A DNA stretch of 64,000 nt from Corallochytrium limacisporum (lineage: Eukaryota > Opisthokonta): assembly GCA_002811645.1 (NCBI GenBank), contig PDIP01000018.1:86642-150641 (forward strand), written 5' to 3'. Position 1 is the first letter of the stretch; each line of letters begins with the position of its first letter. This document shows positions 1 through 9,500 of the stretch, in pieces. Under the pieces are notes generated by a model. It ran no database searches, was not told the DNA's origin, and worked only from the letters and a program-made list of their open reading frames with translations. The position numbers and the translations under genes are program-made.

Positions 1-268
1 CCTGTGCCCCCCCCCCCTTCCCTTCAGGCCACGACATAACCCCCCCCCCTACCCAGCCAAAGACACAGGAAAGAATGGCGACCCTTTTAAAATTCCATTT
101 TTTCTTTCTCTGTTGGCGAGATATTCTCACTTTTTTTATTTCATATTTTTGGGTTTTTCCATTATTTTTTTGTGTTGTTGGGCACGGAAGTTATTTTTTA
201 ATTGTCATTTATTACTTTTTTATTGTGACACTGGGGGTCTCGGGGAACGAGCGGTGGGGTGGGCTTAT
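1..268. other. Intergenic, T-rich, nothing recognised
   Basis: This is the left edge of the window, 3' of the F-box gene that ends at 269. It has short C runs near 7-17 and 42-48 and a T-rich stretch from about 95 to 230. Short open frames cross it, but none resembles a protein. It may contain the 3' UTR of the F-box gene; no AATAAA-type signal was identified on the minus strand. Confidence 0.5.
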
Positions 269-1069
269 TCATTGCTGCTGGGTGGACGTGGGTCTCGGGG
301 AGAACCGAAAGATGCGCTTCATGATCGCCTTCATTTCGCTTGGAGCAGCACCGTATAGTTCGCGTTCGCCAATGACGGCATAACATGTGGGCCAGGTACC
401 GTTCTGCATCCGGGAACCATTGCCCTTTCCCACCCAACGTAGGACAAAGTCGATGTCGGAGAAGTCCATTTCACCGAAGACGTCCATCAGTGCCCATCTC
501 TGCGACCCATCGATTCGGAGGTCGGAGATGCGTACCAACGGTTCGTCTACGCCATCACGAGGCACAATTCCGGGCCTGAGTGCAATTTCCGCAGTGACAG
601 ACTGCCTTACTTCGACATTCATATCATCTGCCAAACCACCGGACAGGATGCGAATGATGACGGTTCCACATGTGGTGCGGTCCGCGAAACGCGTATCAAA
701 GGACAGTTCTACAGTGACAGGTGCAGCACCCCAGTGGGCCATGTCATCGAAGGGGATCTGTAGCTGCAATCCAGCACCTGCAAGTGTGTCCCGTAATAGC
801 TCCCGTCTGTATCTGTAGTCCAGCCAAAGATAGGTGAACAGAGCCCAGGGATGACTGAATTGCAGCTCTACCTCGTCTTTACACTCAAAGCGTTTACTGG
901 CCTCAAACTTCTCCCCGAAGACTGATTCAATATACTGCTTCCAGACCTCGGAGGAGCTGTACATACTCCGCCACCGACGACACACAAACCGACACTCAAC
1001 AGCATCTTTCCAGGGGAGGAATCGACAAATTCTGGCCACCAACTCCGGTGGCAGATCCGTCCACATCAT
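269..1069 (-). CDS. F-box protein, 266 residues, function unknown
   Basis: The N-terminus (residues about 3-45) is a canonical F-box: L-P-P-E-L, then V-C-R-R-W and a following S-x-x-V-W. F-boxes bind Skp1 and recruit substrates to SCF ubiquitin ligases. The rest (about 70-250) has no recognisable WD40, LRR or Kelch repeat; it reads as mixed beta/alpha with several short hydrophobic beta-like strands and could be a small substrate-binding domain of an unknown family. The start is an ATG at 1067-1069, followed at once by a second ATG. The gene is divergent from HELLS across a 957-bp spacer. The tail ends in three glutamines. The F-box call is firm; the substrate is unknown. Confidence 0.8.
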   Translation of the reverse strand: MMWTDLPPELVARICRFLPWKDAVECRFVCRRWRSMYSSSEVWKQYIESVFGEKFEASKRFECKDEVELQFSHPWALFTYLWLDYRYRRELLRDTLAGAGLQLQIPFDDMAHWGAAPVTVELSFDTRFADRTTCGTVIIRILSGGLADDMNVEVRQSVTAEIALRPGIVPRDGVDEPLVRISDLRIDGSQRWALMDVFGEMDFSDIDFVLRWVGKGNGSRMQNGTWPTCYAVIGERELYGAAPSEMKAIMKRIFRFSPRPTSTQQQ

Positions 1070-2026
1070 CCCGTCCTTGTTTCCCTCATTGTTATCTTTG
1101 TCAAATTAAATTCTTTTCGCTGGTCATCACAGCCCATCAAACCGAACAGGAAGCCTAGCACTTTGACCTACCTTTCCAAAACTACACTCATACGATATCC
1201 AGCGTACGCACCCGCTCATCTTCCTCACAACCAACCACTGCTATTACTGTTGCAAAACTGACACCTTCATTCATTTCGGCCGAGCTAACTTCATCGAATT
1301 TGCAGCATAATAGCCTTGAAGGCTGGCATTCCCGAACGTACTGCGTTGCTCGGCAGGGTACGAGGGAGATTCTGCGAGTTCGTTTCAAGCCAGACCCCAT
1401 TGACAGCGCCTTACGCTTAGGTCAGTGCCAGTGTGCCGGATCTCACAGCGGTATGTCGTCGGGGGTCCCGTAAAAAAAGGGAAGGGGGATTTCGTGGAGA
1501 GCGGCACCGGGGGGGTCTTTTCGCGCTCAAAACTCTCTTGCCCCCCGTCCGCAGGAGTCTTGTCGCCCCCACAGTGACAGTCTGTGACCCGCTCGGCTCG
1601 TTCGGCCCGCGGGGTTGGGTAGCACAAACGGTCGGCCAGTTAGAACTGAAACTACGGTATTTTTCTGTGGACAACGCAGCGGATTTTTCCGCTTCGGTTC
1701 GGTCGCGCGGGGCCTACCGCGCGTTGGCGTGCTTAGGTCAGAGGCCGGTGAGAGTGAGACAGTGGCCGAGTGGCTGTAGTATGCCTATACGGAGGCAGCT
1801 TCGAAGGAATGTGCGGTTCCCAAGCGCGCCAAACTTTGATGGTGATGACCCGGGGTTGCATAATCAGACGCACACAGGGTACAAGATTTGTGCAACAACA
1901 GTGTGAATCGGTGTCGAGTGTATGTTAGTGAGTGATATTGATGATATGCAAAGCATTGCCTAATGTGATACAGAACTAGTAGATTAGTTGCTTGTGGACC
2001 ATCAGAAAACAGCCACGATTGCGAAC
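1070..2026. promoter_or_regulatory. Divergent spacer between F-box gene and HELLS
   Basis: This 957-bp spacer must hold both promoters. It has a G run near 1508-1514 and a C run near 1541-1546 that could pair, and an E2F-like site at 1824-1834. Open frames on both strands around 1385-1906 are not protein-like (high R/P/S, no family) and are not called. No TATA box was recognised. Confidence 0.5.
1824..1834 (-). promoter_or_regulatory. E2F-like site upstream of HELLS
   Basis: GCGCGCCAAAC on the plus strand reads GTTTGGCGCGC on the minus strand and contains the E2F core TTTGGCGC. It lies about 190 bp upstream of the HELLS start codon. HELLS/LSH is a known E2F target in animals, so position and gene agree. 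One 8-bp core alone could be chance. Confidence 0.4.
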
Positions 2027-4588
2027 ATGGTCGGAACAAAGGCGCCGGAGCACCGGGCCGACTGGAAGCACCCTAATAAGGATGATGTCTTCATTCCGGA
2101 GAGTCGGTCCACTTCGGAGGGCGAGGACTCTGACGATTGCAAGCACAACATTGTCATCACAAAGTCCATGCTTGATGAAGAGACCAAGATCCACCAGGAC
2201 TTTGAGAAGACTCAAGAAGAGGACCGTATTAAGGCACATGAGTCCTTTGAAAGCGAAGTGAAGTCCAAACGTTTGCAGCGTCTCAACTTTTTGCTAGAAA
2301 AGACCGACATTTACTCCTCCTTCCTCAAGTCCAAGATGGAGCAGCAGCGCGAGGAGAAGAAGCTACGCAAGGAAAGGGAAAGTAAGAAGACAATTGAGGC
2401 CGCAAAAAAGACATCAGTCCTGGACGAACAGAAGGAGATTACCACCCGAACGGGGACGAAGCGCGGCACCGCCTCACCAGCCAGGCCGAAGGCTAAGGCA
2501 GTCAGGACTGCCAAGCGAAAGGCCACGAAGGACCTAGAGAAGAAGTATGATATTGAGGAAGCGCTGGATCAATCTCAGGGAACGGAGCTCAGCAATGGTA
2601 ATGATGCTGGCCTCTCACGTAACGAGGATGGAATAGTACAGCCTGCCCTGGTATCTGGAGGGCAGCTCCGTGATTACCAGTTAGAGGGCGTTGAGTGGAT
2701 GATTGGCCTTTGGGAAAATGGATTGAATGGTATTCTAGGTGACGAAATGGGTCTGGGTAAGACCCTACAGTGCATTAGCTTCATAGCCCATCTGGTTGAA
2801 CACAACGTGCGGGGTCCGTACTTGATCGCCGCTCCTCTATCCACACTAGGTAACTGGATCAACGAGTTCCGCAGGTTTACGCCTGAGATTCCAGTCATGC
2901 TGTATCACGGCTCTCCAGAAGACCGTGTCAAGCTTCGCCGGAAGATGGGTAAGCTCTACGAGATCAAATCGCTGAATGGTGTACACTGCTATCCCATTGT
3001 GGTCACTAGTTACGAAATTGTGATGCGGGATCGTAAGTTTTTGCAGAACCACATGTGGAAATATGTAATTGTGGATGAGGGACACCGCATCAAAAATCTC
3101 AACTGTCGCTTAGTACGTGAACTTAAGAGCTACCACTCCGCTAACCGTCTCCTGCTGACCGGTACTCCGCTGCAGAACAATATTGCGGAGCTGTGGAGTC
3201 TGTTGAATTTCTTGCTGCCGGATATTTTTGACGACCTAGACACATTCCAGCAATGGTTTGATTTCGGTGAGCTCGGCGAAGATACTGGCAACGAGGAACG
3301 GGCACGCATCCTTAACCAGTTGCATAAGATCATGTCTCCATTCTTGCTTCGTCGTCTGAAGAGTGATCTCGACATTAATATTCCCAAGAAGAAGGAGTAT
3401 CTCTTGTATGCCCCTATGACTGAGGTCCAGCGCACGTACTACACTTCGACCTTAGACCGGAGTATCACGGCACTCCTAAACATGGATGGCCAGGCTCAGC
3501 ATGATGAAGAGGAGCTCTTAACCATGGACACTCGAAATCGAGCGTCAAAACTTCGAGCGTCCTCGTCCGGATTCAAGGAGCAGAGCGATACCCAATTCTT
3601 TAAGGATGCTGACGGTGTAACTTTTGATGAAATGGATGAAATGGAAGAAAACCGTCGCCGGAGCAGTACTTCTGAGCTAGCAAAGAATAAGGATACCAGC
3701 ATCACAAACGTCAAGCTCCAGAACGTCATTCAGCAGCTGCGTCGCATCTGCTGTCATCCATACCTCATCGACTATCCTCTGACCAAAGACGGAGACTATC
3801 GCATCGATGATGACTTGGTCAAGGTTTCAGGGAAGTTGCAGTTGCTGGATCAAATTCTCCCTCGGCTCCATCAAGAGGGTCGAAAAGTTTTGCTGTTTTC
3901 ACAATTCACGACAATGTTAGACGTCTTGCAGGACTACATGTGGCTTAGAGGCTATGGATTCTGCCGTCTAGACGGAAGCACTGGCCATGAAGAGCGTCTG
4001 GAGGCCATCGACTCCTTCAATAATGACAAGGAAACTTTTGCCTTCCTCCTGAGTACACGTGCCGGCGGCCTGGGCATTAACTTAGTTGCTGCGGACACAT
4101 GCATCATTTATGACAGCGATTGGAATCCCCAGGTTGATTTACAGGCTCAAGATCGCTGCCACCGCATCGGTCAGAAGCACAATGTTATAATTCTGCGCCT
4201 GTGCACAGAGCAGTCCATTGAACAAAAAATCCTTGAGCGTGCTGGAGAAAAGCGTCAGCTCGAGAAACTGGTTATCCATCAGAAAAAGTTCAAGGGCATC
4301 ATGAAGGGGTCTAAGGCACTAAACGCAGATGATCTGCGAGCACTGTTGGGCAGCGAGGACGCTGAGAAGGTCAATTATAAGGAAACGACCCGCAGGAGTG
4401 CCCGTAGCCGTGACTCTACACCCCGTAGCAGGACGAGCACCACCGTTCCCAAGCCAGGAAAGGTCAAGCCGGTTTTGCCCCAGAGGGAACTTGACCGCCT
4501 CTTGGACCGAGACTTTGACAAACAGGACCAAGAATCCGGTGAGAAATTTGCTGTATACAACTCAGAGGATCTTCGAGAGCGGGCTTAG
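2027..4588 (+). CDS. HELLS: SNF2-family chromatin remodeller, HELLS/LSH (DDM1) type
   Basis: ATP-dependent nucleosome remodelling helicase. In animals and plants this subfamily (LSH/HELLS, DDM1) supports DNA methylation and heterochromatin. The 853-residue length matches the family (human about 838). A conserved pre-helicase segment around residues 80-110 is followed by a basic linker, then the DEXH half: Walker A in D-E-M-G-L-G-K-T near residue 240 and the subfamily-typical D-E-G-H (not D-E-A-H) near 347. The C-terminal helicase half follows, with S-T-R-A-G-G-L-G-I-N-L and Q-A-Q-D-R-C-H-R-I-G-Q near 675-715. Between the halves (about 490-570) lies an acidic, Ser-rich insertion. The frame opens upstream with TTG at 1988; ATG at 2027 is the first methionine and is chosen. 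The tail is basic and Ser/Thr-rich. An E2F-like motif lies upstream. Confidence 0.93.
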   Translation: MVGTKAPEHRADWKHPNKDDVFIPESRSTSEGEDSDDCKHNIVITKSMLDEETKIHQDFEKTQEEDRIKAHESFESEVKSKRLQRLNFLLEKTDIYSSFLKSKMEQQREEKKLRKERESKKTIEAAKKTSVLDEQKEITTRTGTKRGTASPARPKAKAVRTAKRKATKDLEKKYDIEEALDQSQGTELSNGNDAGLSRNEDGIVQPALVSGGQLRDYQLEGVEWMIGLWENGLNGILGDEMGLGKTLQCISFIAHLVEHNVRGPYLIAAPLSTLGNWINEFRRFTPEIPVMLYHGSPEDRVKLRRKMGKLYEIKSLNGVHCYPIVVTSYEIVMRDRKFLQNHMWKYVIVDEGHRIKNLNCRLVRELKSYHSANRLLLTGTPLQNNIAELWSLLNFLLPDIFDDLDTFQQWFDFGELGEDTGNEERARILNQLHKIMSPFLLRRLKSDLDINIPKKKEYLLYAPMTEVQRTYYTSTLDRSITALLNMDGQAQHDEEELLTMDTRNRASKLRASSSGFKEQSDTQFFKDADGVTFDEMDEMEENRRRSSTSELAKNKDTSITNVKLQNVIQQLRRICCHPYLIDYPLTKDGDYRIDDDLVKVSGKLQLLDQILPRLHQEGRKVLLFSQFTTMLDVLQDYMWLRGYGFCRLDGSTGHEERLEAIDSFNNDKETFAFLLSTRAGGLGINLVAADTCIIYDSDWNPQVDLQAQDRCHRIGQKHNVIILRLCTEQSIEQKILERAGEKRQLEKLVIHQKKFKGIMKGSKALNADDLRALLGSEDAEKVNYKETTRRSARSRDSTPRSRTSTTVPKPGKVKPVLPQRELDRLLDRDFDKQDQESGEKFAVYNSEDLRERA

Positions 4589-5066
4589 ATGGACAAAGAA
4601 CTCCTGAATCATTAATCATACATTTCATCATGCATCATGCATCCTTGTCAGTCATCGATTATAGCGGTAGTGCATTCGAACGGTTTTGTTGGTCACTAGT
4701 TTCTCGTATTGCTTCTGAAAGCATTCACTGAGTGAGGACGGATCTCAATACTCAATATTCACCAGTAGGGTTTTGGCGCGAAAATTTAGACTGGAGGCCA
4801 TAGTGGAACTCTCAGGTGAGACCCCTCTAGGGTCCTCGGCAACGGTACATTTCAATGCCGGCCAGGTATGTGATGTCTTGCGTGTAATTTAGTTGGAGTA
4901 ACAATGTATGACTGAGAACAACATTAGAGACGTTCGACGATAGGAGAAAAGTAACACTTAATGATAACATTCATCTATAAACAAAGTCAAGACACATCCA
5001 CCTACATCAAACGGGTACAGAACCATGGTCCAGCAACACAAAAAGCACTAGTTGGAGAATTGGCCA
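4589..5066. promoter_or_regulatory. Spacer between HELLS and the CENP-H-like gene
   Basis: This 478-bp spacer carries the 3' end of HELLS and the promoter of the next gene. Its one striking feature is the E2F palindrome at 4771-4784. A TATA box is not obvious. TATA-like AT-rich sequence near 4960-4985 is weak. Confidence 0.5.
4771..4784 (+). promoter_or_regulatory. E2F site, near-palindromic 14 bp
   Basis: TTTTGGCGCGAAAA contains an E2F core on both strands (TTTGGCGC and, reversed, TTTCGCGC). It lies about 280 bp upstream of the chosen start of the CENP-H-like gene. A 14-bp match of this kind is unlikely by chance, and S-phase or mitotic genes are classic targets. Binding itself is inference. 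Confidence 0.65.
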
Positions 5067-6419
5067 ATGATGGCGCTAAAAGACAGATCCATTCAGAATA
5101 TTGCACAAGTACTGCATGAAAACTCTGCCAGTGTTAAAGAAGAGCCAATTGAGGAGCAGAAACCAGACATTTCTTCTAGTGTAGAGTCCGACAGACTTGA
5201 TCACATAGAGAAGCTTGCCAATGACTTAAAGAAAGAATCCAAACGCCAGTACTGGGCTGGTCTGGCGTCATCGGGTACCTCTATGGAAAGGGAGCGAGAC
5301 TTTCTGAGAGCACTGCGAGGGCCGAATCCACCGAAAGCGAGACAGATTACGAGTTTTGCAGGATTGCGGACACTATTGGTCCACCTTCTGCACCGCAGGC
5401 GCGTCCTACGGCAGCAAATGATTGAGATGGAGGCCATGTGCCGGGCAAAAAAAGCCTGGCTCGAGACAGCGCACAAAATGGATATTGGTTCTTCACAATC
5501 AGATTCGCATGAGGCGCTGATGGAAGCGCGATTACGGTATCAGCGAGCAGTGGTGAACTACAGAGAAGGACCGTTCAAGCAAGCGATGCTTTCGGGCCTC
5601 CCACAGACAACGGACGACGCTCACATCAACGCGGAAATCGAACACGGCTTGGAGATCCAGCGGAAGCAGCAGGCGCTGACAGAAGCACGGATCGCAGAAG
5701 TAGCAGCAGCGTGGGCCCAGTTCCGACGTACCCACAGCGAGCGACGCCGGGCCATCCAAGACTTGCGCCGGCGGGTAAGGAGGGCGCGAAAATTAACACG
5801 ACGAGTCGAACGACATGCCGTCGCATTGGAGGCACTGCGGAACGGAGAAGTAACGCTGCTATCGGCACCGCATGGAACGGGTGCTGAGGCAGCACCAGAG
5901 GCGCTAGGTAGCAGCGTGACCACGAAGGAGACGACCGACCAACTGTCGGGAGTAGGAGAAGCAGAGAAAGGCAATGTTGAGGGTTACTACAACCAAGATG
6001 ATGACATGGACGACAGCTATGACTTCAACGAAGAAGAGGAGGAAGAGAGCGTGGGCGATGAGATCCCCGAGCAGGACGCAGATAATAGCAGTGATGAAGA
6101 GGAAGACGACGACTGTGACAATACCGGTGCAATTACTAGTGATCCATTCACAGAGGGAGATCGAACGTCGCTTATCCCTCATGATAAACACATCTCCGAT
6201 TCCGACAGAGTCCGCGTCGCAGTGGCACAGGACTGGTTTCGCCACCGCGTCTCCTCCCTGCGGGAGCGGCACACCGACCTCCATAAGCGCATTCGTATCC
6301 TCCGTGATGTAGGTCAGGTACTTCTAAGTGCCCTGGACATGGACTGGTCGCAGGAACCTACCCTCGCCGCCGCTGTTGAGGTGCTCTTCAGGGACGAGGA
6401 TGACATAATGGAGAACTAA
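5067..6419 (+). CDS. Probable CENP-H kinetochore protein (coiled coil)
   Basis: A 450-residue mostly helical protein. The first in-frame methionine is ATG 5067 (a second ATG follows at 5070; the frame opens earlier with TTG at 5052). Residues about 90-265 are charged, coiled-coil-like helices. About 300-375 is an acidic disordered insert rich in E and D. The last 70 residues return to helix and end in a motif D-W-S-Q-E-P-T-L-x-x-x-V-x-x-L, then acidic residues and M near the end. This matches the C-terminal signature of CENP-H (N-W-A-x-D-P-x-L-x-x-I-V-x-x-L). CENP-H acts in the constitutive centromere-associated network, binding CENP-K/I. The protein is longer than human CENP-H (about 247 residues) because of the N-terminal and acidic additions. 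An E2F palindrome upstream fits a cell-cycle gene. It is convergent with TAF1, 102 bp apart. The match was made by eye; any other coiled-coil kinetochore protein remains possible. Confidence 0.55.
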   Translation: MMALKDRSIQNIAQVLHENSASVKEEPIEEQKPDISSSVESDRLDHIEKLANDLKKESKRQYWAGLASSGTSMERERDFLRALRGPNPPKARQITSFAGLRTLLVHLLHRRRVLRQQMIEMEAMCRAKKAWLETAHKMDIGSSQSDSHEALMEARLRYQRAVVNYREGPFKQAMLSGLPQTTDDAHINAEIEHGLEIQRKQQALTEARIAEVAAAWAQFRRTHSERRRAIQDLRRRVRRARKLTRRVERHAVALEALRNGEVTLLSAPHGTGAEAAPEALGSSVTTKETTDQLSGVGEAEKGNVEGYYNQDDDMDDSYDFNEEEEEESVGDEIPEQDADNSSDEEEDDDCDNTGAITSDPFTEGDRTSLIPHDKHISDSDRVRVAVAQDWFRHRVSSLRERHTDLHKRIRILRDVGQVLLSALDMDWSQEPTLAAAVEVLFRDEDDIMEN

Positions 6420-6521
6420 TATAACTCGATTATCACTATATAAGAAACTAACTAGTGGCCATTTCATCACATATGAGAAATTTCTTTACGGCGCTGCCCT
6501 CACATTGTGATGTAATTTGTT

Positions 6522-9500
6522 TCACTTCTTCTTCAACTTGAATTTAAGCTTTGGTCGAGCAGGTTTTGGCGCATTGTCAGGACCACCACCTCCGGGGGAT
6601 GGCTCCGATGATGTTGGTACACTGGCACTCGCAACAGCGACGTCTTCAGGCGGCCTGGGCACTGCCAGGGATGGGCTGACAGCCTCTTTTGGTTTCGAAG
6701 CAGCAGCGGGCGGGGGTGGTGCCTCATCCGGCGCGGCAGGCGTCGTTGTGCCACGCGGTGAGTCTCCCGGACGACGTGTAAGTTTGAGGCGGCCACCGAG
6801 CTTTAGAGAGAGTTTCGGGGGCGCCCGCGCCGGCGCTGCAGGTGGTGCTGACTCGCTACTCGAGCCTGCAGCAGTGGCGGTTGACGCGGCATTGACAACA
6901 GTGCCTCCATCCTCGGGCGCTGACTCGGGCGCTTGCGTGCCGCTGTGGCCATCAACGTCCATTGGAACCATGGCTGGAGCGGGCACTGGAATCACGCGTG
7001 GGCTGCTTTCCATTGGCACCGGAGCAGCTTCGACTGTACCAGGCACAGATGGTGCTATTTTCGGTGGCGGCGGTGGTCTCCTGGCACCCAGCTTCAGACG
7101 CAGTGGCTTCTTGGTTGTACTAGCGGCTGCGCCAGTGGTGGAGGATGCCGGGCTCGATATGTCACTGATGAGATCGATAGCCGCAACCCCGAGAGCAGCA
7201 GGTGGCTGGGAAGTGGCTGCTGTGCTGGGGACAGCAACATTGCTGTCGCGCGAGACGTCCATGGGCCCAACCCCAACTGCGCCACTGCCACTTGCCGAGC
7301 CACCGTCCAAAGGACTCAGAGCAATCATACCGCCGAGGCCATCGCTGCCGACGCTTCCTTCTCCGCGCCCCTCGTAGGCAGGGGCATCTAACGGTCGGTT
7401 CTGCGGATGGTACGTGAGTGCTTTCGGATCTTCCGCCGGTGTAGGTACTTTGTCACGAATCATAGCCTCCATAGTGTCCAATTCCTGGCGATGTGCCTCT
7501 ATCCACTTCCGTCCTTGCTTGAGGGCCTCTTCGGCGACGCTGAGCTTGCTTGCGTCGTTGAAGAAGAACTTACCTGTGTTCTCGTAGATGAGATTTAGAT
7601 CCATCTCAAACTGCGCTACGGTTGTGTAAATGTGGTGGGTTGCCTTGTTCTTCATTTCTTGAAGTTCCATGGGCGTCTTAATGAAGCGATAGTAGTCCGG
7701 ATAGAGATACGGGGGCAACGGCTCTAGAATATGCATAGCGCGCTGACGCCGGTCAGCCCTCTTCTTCCCAAAGCCGGGTCCGCCACCTGTGAAACGTGAC
7801 GTCAGGTGATTTACCCCCCCTCGGAGCTTAGTATTGAATCGGCCAAGTGGATCCTCCTGGATGCGGGACAGTTTCTCATCTGTAACACTGCCTATGCCCC
7901 TTTCAGCAATGGCCTTGCTGAGGGCTTCGCAGATCTGCTTGCGCCTCGGATCAAGGACCTTTTCCTTGTAGTAGTCCACCAGCATGCTAGCCAGGGGGAT
8001 CAGTCCGTATAAATCGTTCTGGCTGTTGAACTTAATACAGTTGTCACGGATGCGCTCCACATCTTCCGTGAATTCCTCCAGGCTTGCATACTTACCCTGA
8101 CGGCACTTAACCTTCATAGTTTGTAGATCGATAGGACGCTCAATGATCTGATAGTAGACGGGCAAGTTGGCACGGCTTACTGGCGTGTGGAACATGGCTA
8201 TGTAGGCCCTGAGATGTCGATCAACCGGCATCTTCTTCAACTCATCAACCATGTGCAACAGTTCACGATTCAAGTTTGTCAGCGGACTCTTTGAAAGATC
8301 TTGGATGCGCTTTAGCAATTTGTTTTGCGCCTTGAGTTCCTTCTTGGATGGTGTTGCGGGCATCTCTGCCGAGTATTCCAAATCATCTCCGGCCTCGGAT
8401 ACCGGGGCAGACACTGGCCCGGCGAGTTCAGCTTCCTGAGCAGCTGGAGTCAATTTCACTGAGCGCGGCAGTGTGAGTGGCAGACTGCCATTGTTCCTTT
8501 CACCAGTGAGCGCTGTTGCACTGCGGCCACCAAAGGTCAACGTGAGTGGCTTCCGATTCTTTGCAATCTGCTTCTTGCGAGCTTCCTCAAAGGATTCAAA
8601 CTTGATGTCCAGTGCCTCATTTGAACTTGCCAAGGAGATGCCTGATTCCCGCTCCTGCTTCTTCATAGCCAAGTATCCAGCAATAACCAGTGGGTTGGTG
8701 ATCACCTCATTCACGACGTGCCAACCGCTGCCAGTGTCCTTGAACTTCTTCTTGGACGATGCGCCATCCACAACTCCATCGGTGCCGTCAGTAGTGTTCA
8801 ATTTGCCTGCGGCAGCCGGGCCCTCGTTTTCCTCATCACTCGAGTCATCTTCACCACTGGAGAGTCCTTTGTTGAGCCGTTCCTGACGGCGCTTTTGAGC
8901 GCCGGTGAGCCAAACACGACGGCGAATGACCAGTTTCTTGCCAACATATTCATCAGGATTTAAACCACCAAGTCGGCTTTCCGTTGCGCCAGTCATCATT
9001 GCCTCAAAATCAAAGTCGTCATCGTCATCAGAGTCTTCTTCTTCTTCTTCGTCGTCGTCACCATTGTCTTCGTCATCTTTATCACCATCGACATCCATCA
9101 GGAACGGATTCTCTGCAGCGGAAGTCTTCTTTTTGGATGAAGCTTTCTTCGAAGTCTTAGTAGCTGGTGCACTACTGACTGTCTTCACAGCTACTTCGTC
9201 CTCATCATCGCTGAGTGGAGTCGCTTCCTGGACCTCGCCAGTCCTTGGATCCGGCGTAATCGAGGCGAAATTATTGCGGAAGACTGTGCGGCTGAGTTTG
9301 CGGTAACGATCATACTGCTGCAGAGTGACACCAGGGATTTTCTTGGACATCACGCGCTTCCTAGGATCCTTCATGAACTTGCTTCTCTGCTGCTTCAAGA
9401 GTTTCAATTTCTCCTTCCGGTTCATGGTTTCCGCTTGGGCGGTAGTGATCTTGCCGACGATGACAAGGAAGCCATCGAGGTCTTCGTTCTTGATACTTGC

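Noticed and set aside
1763-1773. TGGCCGAGTGG, identical to a tRNA A-box
   Set aside because: No D-stem, anticodon stem or acceptor stem pairs around it and no B-box GGTTCGA at the right distance.
6517-7377. 286-codon plus-strand frame
   Set aside because: Mirror of the A/P/S-rich TAF1 tail on the minus strand; low complexity, no start context or family.
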